Shown: piece after piece, positions 6,174 through 8,477 of the stretch
Layout of the letters: every line of letters starts with the position of its first letter
How positions within the stretch are numbered: the stretch's first letter is position 1
Assembly: GCA_021300055.1 (NCBI GenBank)
Contig: JAJTHU010000070.1
Location: 1 to 8,477 of the forward strand
Direction of reading: 5' to 3'
From: Nitrosomonadaceae bacterium
GTDB taxonomy: Bacteria; Pseudomonadota; Gammaproteobacteria; Burkholderiales; Usitatibacteraceae
Length of the DNA: 8,477 nucleotides
The notes under the pieces: generated by a model
What the model saw: only the letters and a program-made list of their open reading frames with translations
Told to the model about the DNA's origin: nothing
The model's database searches: none
Translations under genes and position numbers: made by a program

Positions 6174-6588
6174 CGCCTAACGATTGAGCGGCCTCGCTCC
6201 CGAGAGAACTCAGAGCCGCGTTGCTGGCGTGGCTGCGTGCGTCGGGGTAAACGACCATGACCTTGATGTTCCATTCACCGTCATCGTTTCCCGCGCCGAA
6301 GACCTTGTAGTCGACCATCAAGCCCTGTTGAACCGCAATCGCATCCATCGCCAGCCAGTTCGCGACGATGGCTTGACGCAGGTTGTCGCGCTCGCCCGGC
6401 TGTGATTTGAGGTACGTGAACTCGACGGCGCGCACGGCTGCCTGGGATGCCGCAGGAGACCCTAGGGTTGCAGCCGTCACGCGCGGTGTTTCCGCAAAGC
6501 CGATTTGCGGCAACAAGGTCGCGAACAAAGCGGCGAACGTTGTTAAACAAAGCGCCAGCGCCCGTGCGCCGGAAAACAATCTACTCAT
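6088..6588 (-). CDS. Small exported protein of unknown function, C-terminus probably disrupted
   Basis: As read, this encodes 166 residues. The ATG at 6588 is chosen because AGGA lies seven bases upstream and a good signal peptide follows: MSRLFSGAR, then a hydrophobic core and GFA, with cleavage after about A32. The mature part contains FTYLKSQPGERDNLRQAIVA, then NWLAMDAIAVQQGLMVDYKV and GEWNIKVMVVYPDAR; this alternation of helix and strand resembles a ferredoxin-like (dimeric alpha/beta barrel) domain, from memory and unconfirmed. After about residue 100 the sequence loses this character, and the last 29 or so residues are antisense to the 3' end of bcp, rich in Arg, Ser and Pro. Either a frameshift or a deletion has replaced the original end, or the gene simply reads on to the next stop. 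The role is unknown. Confidence 0.6.
   Translation of the reverse strand: MSRLFSGARALALCLTTFAALFATLLPQIGFAETPRVTAATLGSPAASQAAVRAVEFTYLKSQPGERDNLRQAIVANWLAMDAIAVQQGLMVDYKVFGAGNDDGEWNIKVMVVYPDARSHASNAALSSLGSEAAQSLGATATRALPRRDSWCPANRSRGRSCPFHR
6186..6199. terminator. Short hairpin after bcp (weak terminator candidate)
   Basis: A perfect inverted repeat, GAGCG-GCCT-CGCTC, lies 12 bases after the bcp stop and could form a five-base-pair stem with a four-base loop. There is no following T-run on the plus strand, and the site lies inside the opposite gene, so an intrinsic terminator role is weak. Confidence 0.2.
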
Positions 6589-6780
6589 CGTGCATCCTGT
6601 CAGTGTGGTGTGGTCGTGTGTGTTGATTGGCTGGCATTTCAGACCCGCCGCTTCAATCGAGAGTTCCAGCAGCGCAAATTCTCTGCCGGGATTGCCCATA
6701 CTGGGATATCAAACTCGCCTATCCACGAACGTTTCCGGGCAAAATGCCTGAAAACGCCCGTCTTTCCTAGACTTTGGCTT
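6589..6780. other. Intergenic gap between comEC and the small exported protein gene
   Basis: This 192-bp stretch must hold the start signals of the small exported protein gene. I found no convincing -35/-10 pair on the minus strand. The last part before that gene (6601-6625) is a GT-rich run on the + strand, giving a CA-rich, almost G-free leader in the mRNA. A weak 5-bp inverted repeat, CGGGC (6736-6740) with GCCCG (6756-6760), follows comEC but has a 15-base loop, so termination there is uncertain. A small palindrome, CCCATACTGGG, is at 6694-6704. Confidence 0.4.
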
Positions 6781-7281
6781 TCATTCCTTGCTGCTGGGAG
6801 CCTCTGCCGCCCGCTCAACTTGGGATGTCCAGTAGCGCCGCCGCAAATCGCGATGCCGCGTGATGTCTGGCATACCGCGCGCATCCACCGCAAAGCGCAG
6901 CGTGATGGCACCTTCCCAGTCGGTGCGCAACACAGGCACACCGCGCGCTTCATAACGCGCTGACACGTCCGGGTGCGGATGCCGAAAGCGATTGCGATAG
7001 CCCACCGGCAATAGCGCCAACCGTGGCTCGACCGCATCGATGAAGGCCTCGGATGATGACGTTTTGCTGCCGTGGTGCGGCATCACCAGTACGCCTGCGC
7101 GCAGTTCCACTTCACCGGCCGCGTGCGCCGCGAGCAAGTCTGCTTCGGCGAGGCGTTCGATATCCGCAGGCAGCAACAGCGTGCCACCGGGCGCACTGAT
7201 TTTCAGCACACAGCCGAGGTCGTTTGTTTTACGCGCCTTGTTGTACGCGGCCTTATGCGGATGCAAGACGTCGAACTCCAC
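6781..7281 (-). CDS. comEC: ComEC C-terminal MBL fragment downstream of the TGA
   Basis: This is the continuation of the same frame, 167 codons including the stop from a GTG at 7281. It carries the rest of the ComEC MBL domain: LHPH, KTNDLGCVLKI, LLLPADIE (metal-ligand Asp at 7164-7162), MPHHGSKTSSS (HHGS at 7077-7066) and the family-typical GYRNRFRHPHPDVSARY. A GGGA lies five bases before the GTG and the upstream TGA is only 12 bases away, so reinitiation giving a separate fragment is conceivable. Alone it has no membrane anchor. It is most simply the tail of a broken or readthrough comEC. Confidence 0.5.
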   Translation of the reverse strand: MEFDVLHPHKAAYNKARKTNDLGCVLKISAPGGTLLLPADIERLAEADLLAAHAAGEVELRAGVLVMPHHGSKTSSSEAFIDAVEPRLALLPVGYRNRFRHPHPDVSARYEARGVPVLRTDWEGAITLRFAVDARGMPDITRHRDLRRRYWTSQVERAAEAPSSKE

Positions 7282-7293
7282 GCCATCCCAGCG

Positions 7294-8477
7294 TCAGCCG
7301 TCGCCGTGCTCGCAGCGCATCTTTTCCGGCACATCGGCGTAGTCGGGCTTGTCGAGCAGCGCGCTGGTGAGCAACCAGTTTGGCCGCCGTGCGGCGATGA
7401 TGGACCTCGCCCCGCCGCTATGGTCCTCGTCGTCATGCGAGATGATGAGCGCATCGAGCTGCCGCACGCCCTCACCGCGCAAATACGGCACGACGATGCG
7501 GTTGCCAGAATCCGCATCGGGGTTCCAGCGCGGCCCGGCGTCGTAAACCAAGGCGTGGTACGCGGTTCGCACCACCATCGCCAAGCCTTGGCCAACATCG
7601 AGCAGCGTCACCCAGACCTCACCCGGCTTGGGCTGCGGCGGCAGCGCCATCCACATGGGCACCATCGCGGCGAGTCCGAGCCAACGCATCGGCAGACCGC
7701 GTGGGGTGAGCAGGCAGATCACGCCCGCACAAGCAAGCGCCACCGTCCACGGCAGCGGCGCGTGGCTTTGCCAGACGGCGTTGGGTAGCTGTGCGCACCA
7801 CGCCAGCGCCGCGTACGTGGCCTGCATCACCATGTGCGCCAACAGCAGCACGAAATCAGCCGGGAGCAGCACCCCAAGCAGCGCGCCCAGCAGGCTCGGT
7901 GGCACGACGATCCAGCTCACCACCGGGATGGCAACCGCGTTGGCGAACGGCGAGATGACGGACACCTCCTGAAACAGCGCCAAGGTCAGCGGCAGCAGGC
8001 CGAGCGTGACCGCGAGTTGCGTCATGAACGCTGTGCGCCAAAATCCCGCCGCTTCGATGCGCTTGGTGGTGACGAAGAAAATCATCGCCACCGCGCCAAA
8101 CGACAGCCAAAAACCCGGCGCCAGTACACACCACGGATCGATAAGCGTCACCGCAAACAAGGCAAACGCCAAGATCAAGCGCGGCGCCAGCCGCCGCCGC
8201 CACAGCAGCGCGAGTGCCACCACCAGCAGCATGAAGAAGGTGCGCTGCGTCGGCACCGAGAACCCGGCGATGAGCGAATACGCCAACGCGCTGAGCGCCC
8301 CGGTGACAGCCGCCACGCGCTGAGCGGGCACGCGCGCCACCAAGCGCGTCAGCCGCCCCCACAGCCGGAACACGAGCGCGTAAACCAGCGGCGCCACCAT
8401 GTTGATGTGCGGCCCGGAGATCGACATCAAATGCCCCGTTCCGGTCCGCCAAAACGTCTGCCACTGCCCAGCCGGGA
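7294..8477 (-). CDS. comEC: ComEC channel domain and first half of MBL domain (as read to the TGA)
   Basis: If the TGA is obeyed, translation ends after CEHGDG. The product keeps the competence channel: about seven or eight hydrophobic segments by eye between 8400 and 7640, among them MLLVVALALLW, FWLSFGAVAMIFFV and ALACAGVICLL. It also keeps the first MBL strands, with LDVGQG and the HxDxDH-like motif HDDEDH (near 7437-7420). It lacks the HHGS loop and later ligands, so the MBL-like domain could not fold properly. Gram-negative ComEC proteins normally need this domain for full function, so this form alone is probably inactive. Confidence 0.6.
   Translation of the reverse strand, partial: PAGQWQTFWRTGTGHLMSISGPHINMVAPLVYALVFRLWGRLTRLVARVPAQRVAAVTGALSALAYSLIAGFSVPTQRTFFMLLVVALALLWRRRLAPRLILAFALFAVTLIDPWCVLAPGFWLSFGAVAMIFFVTTKRIEAAGFWRTAFMTQLAVTLGLLPLTLALFQEVSVISPFANAVAIPVVSWIVVPPSLLGALLGVLLPADFVLLLAHMVMQATYAALAWCAQLPNAVWQSHAPLPWTVALACAGVICLLTPRGLPMRWLGLAAMVPMWMALPPQPKPGEVWVTLLDVGQGLAMVVRTAYHALVYDAGPRWNPDADSGNRIVVPYLRGEGVRQLDALIISHDDEDHSGGARSIIAARRPNWLLTSALLDKPDYADVPEKMRCEHGDG

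Larger units (their letters stand above)
6781..8477 (-). pseudogene. comEC: comEC (DNA-uptake channel), interrupted by in-frame TGA, partial at right edge
   Basis: ComEC/Rec2 is the inner-membrane channel that carries single-stranded DNA into the cytoplasm during natural transformation. One reading frame covers the whole stretch from the window edge (codon at 8475) to TGA at 6781, broken only by a TGA at 7294-7296. The channel part has the signature GTGHLMSISGPHIN (ends near 8401, with Pro for the usual Leu in SGLHI), then several hydrophobic segments down to about 7650. The MBL-like domain follows with LDVGQG, SHDDEDHSGG, then after the stop NDLGCVLKI, LLLPADIE and MPHHGSKTSS. All expected metal motifs survive on both sides, which argues for a recent nonsense change, readthrough or a base-call error. 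The true start and any N-terminal OB-fold-like domain are outside the window. Confidence 0.8.

Noticed and set aside
7294..7296. Reassignment of UGA to Trp, or selenocysteine, as explanation of the comEC TGA.
   Set aside because: TGA serves as the natural stop of the MBL gene and at the end of comEC, and Trp is written TGG in the other genes. No SECIS-like hairpin was evident after the codon, and ComEC is not a known selenoprotein.
7072..7788. Open frame of 238 codons on the plus strand opposite comEC.
   Set aside because: The opposite strand carries unmistakable ComEC motifs across the same stretch. The plus-strand product is His/Arg-rich without any recognisable domain.

Overview
The window looks like chromosomal DNA of a GC-rich Gram-negative proteobacterium. 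Betaproteobacteria is the best guess, from the style of the MBL hydrolase, the OmpR-type regulator, the MoxR/CoxE-like pair and ComEC; this is inferred from remembered family resemblance, not from a search. Genes are tightly packed. I see no tRNA, rRNA, CRISPR array, insertion sequence or phage gene.

Layout, left to right. (1) Positions 1-522 (+) hold the 3' part of an MBL-fold metallohydrolase. Its stop codon directly abuts the stop codon of a convergent OmpR/PhoB-type response regulator (523-1254, -) that has no kinase gene beside it. (2) Positions 1255-1462 are a regulatory gap. It holds a strong sigma70-like promoter for the regulator, three tandem heptamers with an exact 11-bp period just downstream of it, a further half-site upstream, and a GC hairpin. 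(3) Positions 4126-1463 (-) are a three-gene operon: MoxR-type AAA+ ATPase, GNAT acetyltransferase and CoxE-like VWA protein. MoxR and VWA proteins usually work as a chaperone-like pair; here an acetyltransferase gene sits between them. (4) Diverging from that operon, positions 4173-6173 (+) encode an exported DUF4139 protein and, 3 bp later, a Bcp-type peroxiredoxin. (5) Positions 6588-6088 (-) encode a small exported protein of unknown function whose 3' end runs 86 bp antisense into bcp and looks damaged. (6) Positions 8477-6781 (-) are comEC, the inner-membrane DNA-uptake channel, open at the right edge. Its MBL domain carries an in-frame TGA where I expect a conserved Trp, with well-preserved coding sequence on both sides.

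Most of the region is ordinary housekeeping or accessory chromosome. The two most notable signals are the in-frame TGA in comEC, and the 11-bp-period repeats that overlap the predicted start of transcription of the orphan regulator, which suggest negative autoregulation. No clearly new multi-gene system is evident. The MoxR-GNAT-VWA arrangement is the nearest candidate.
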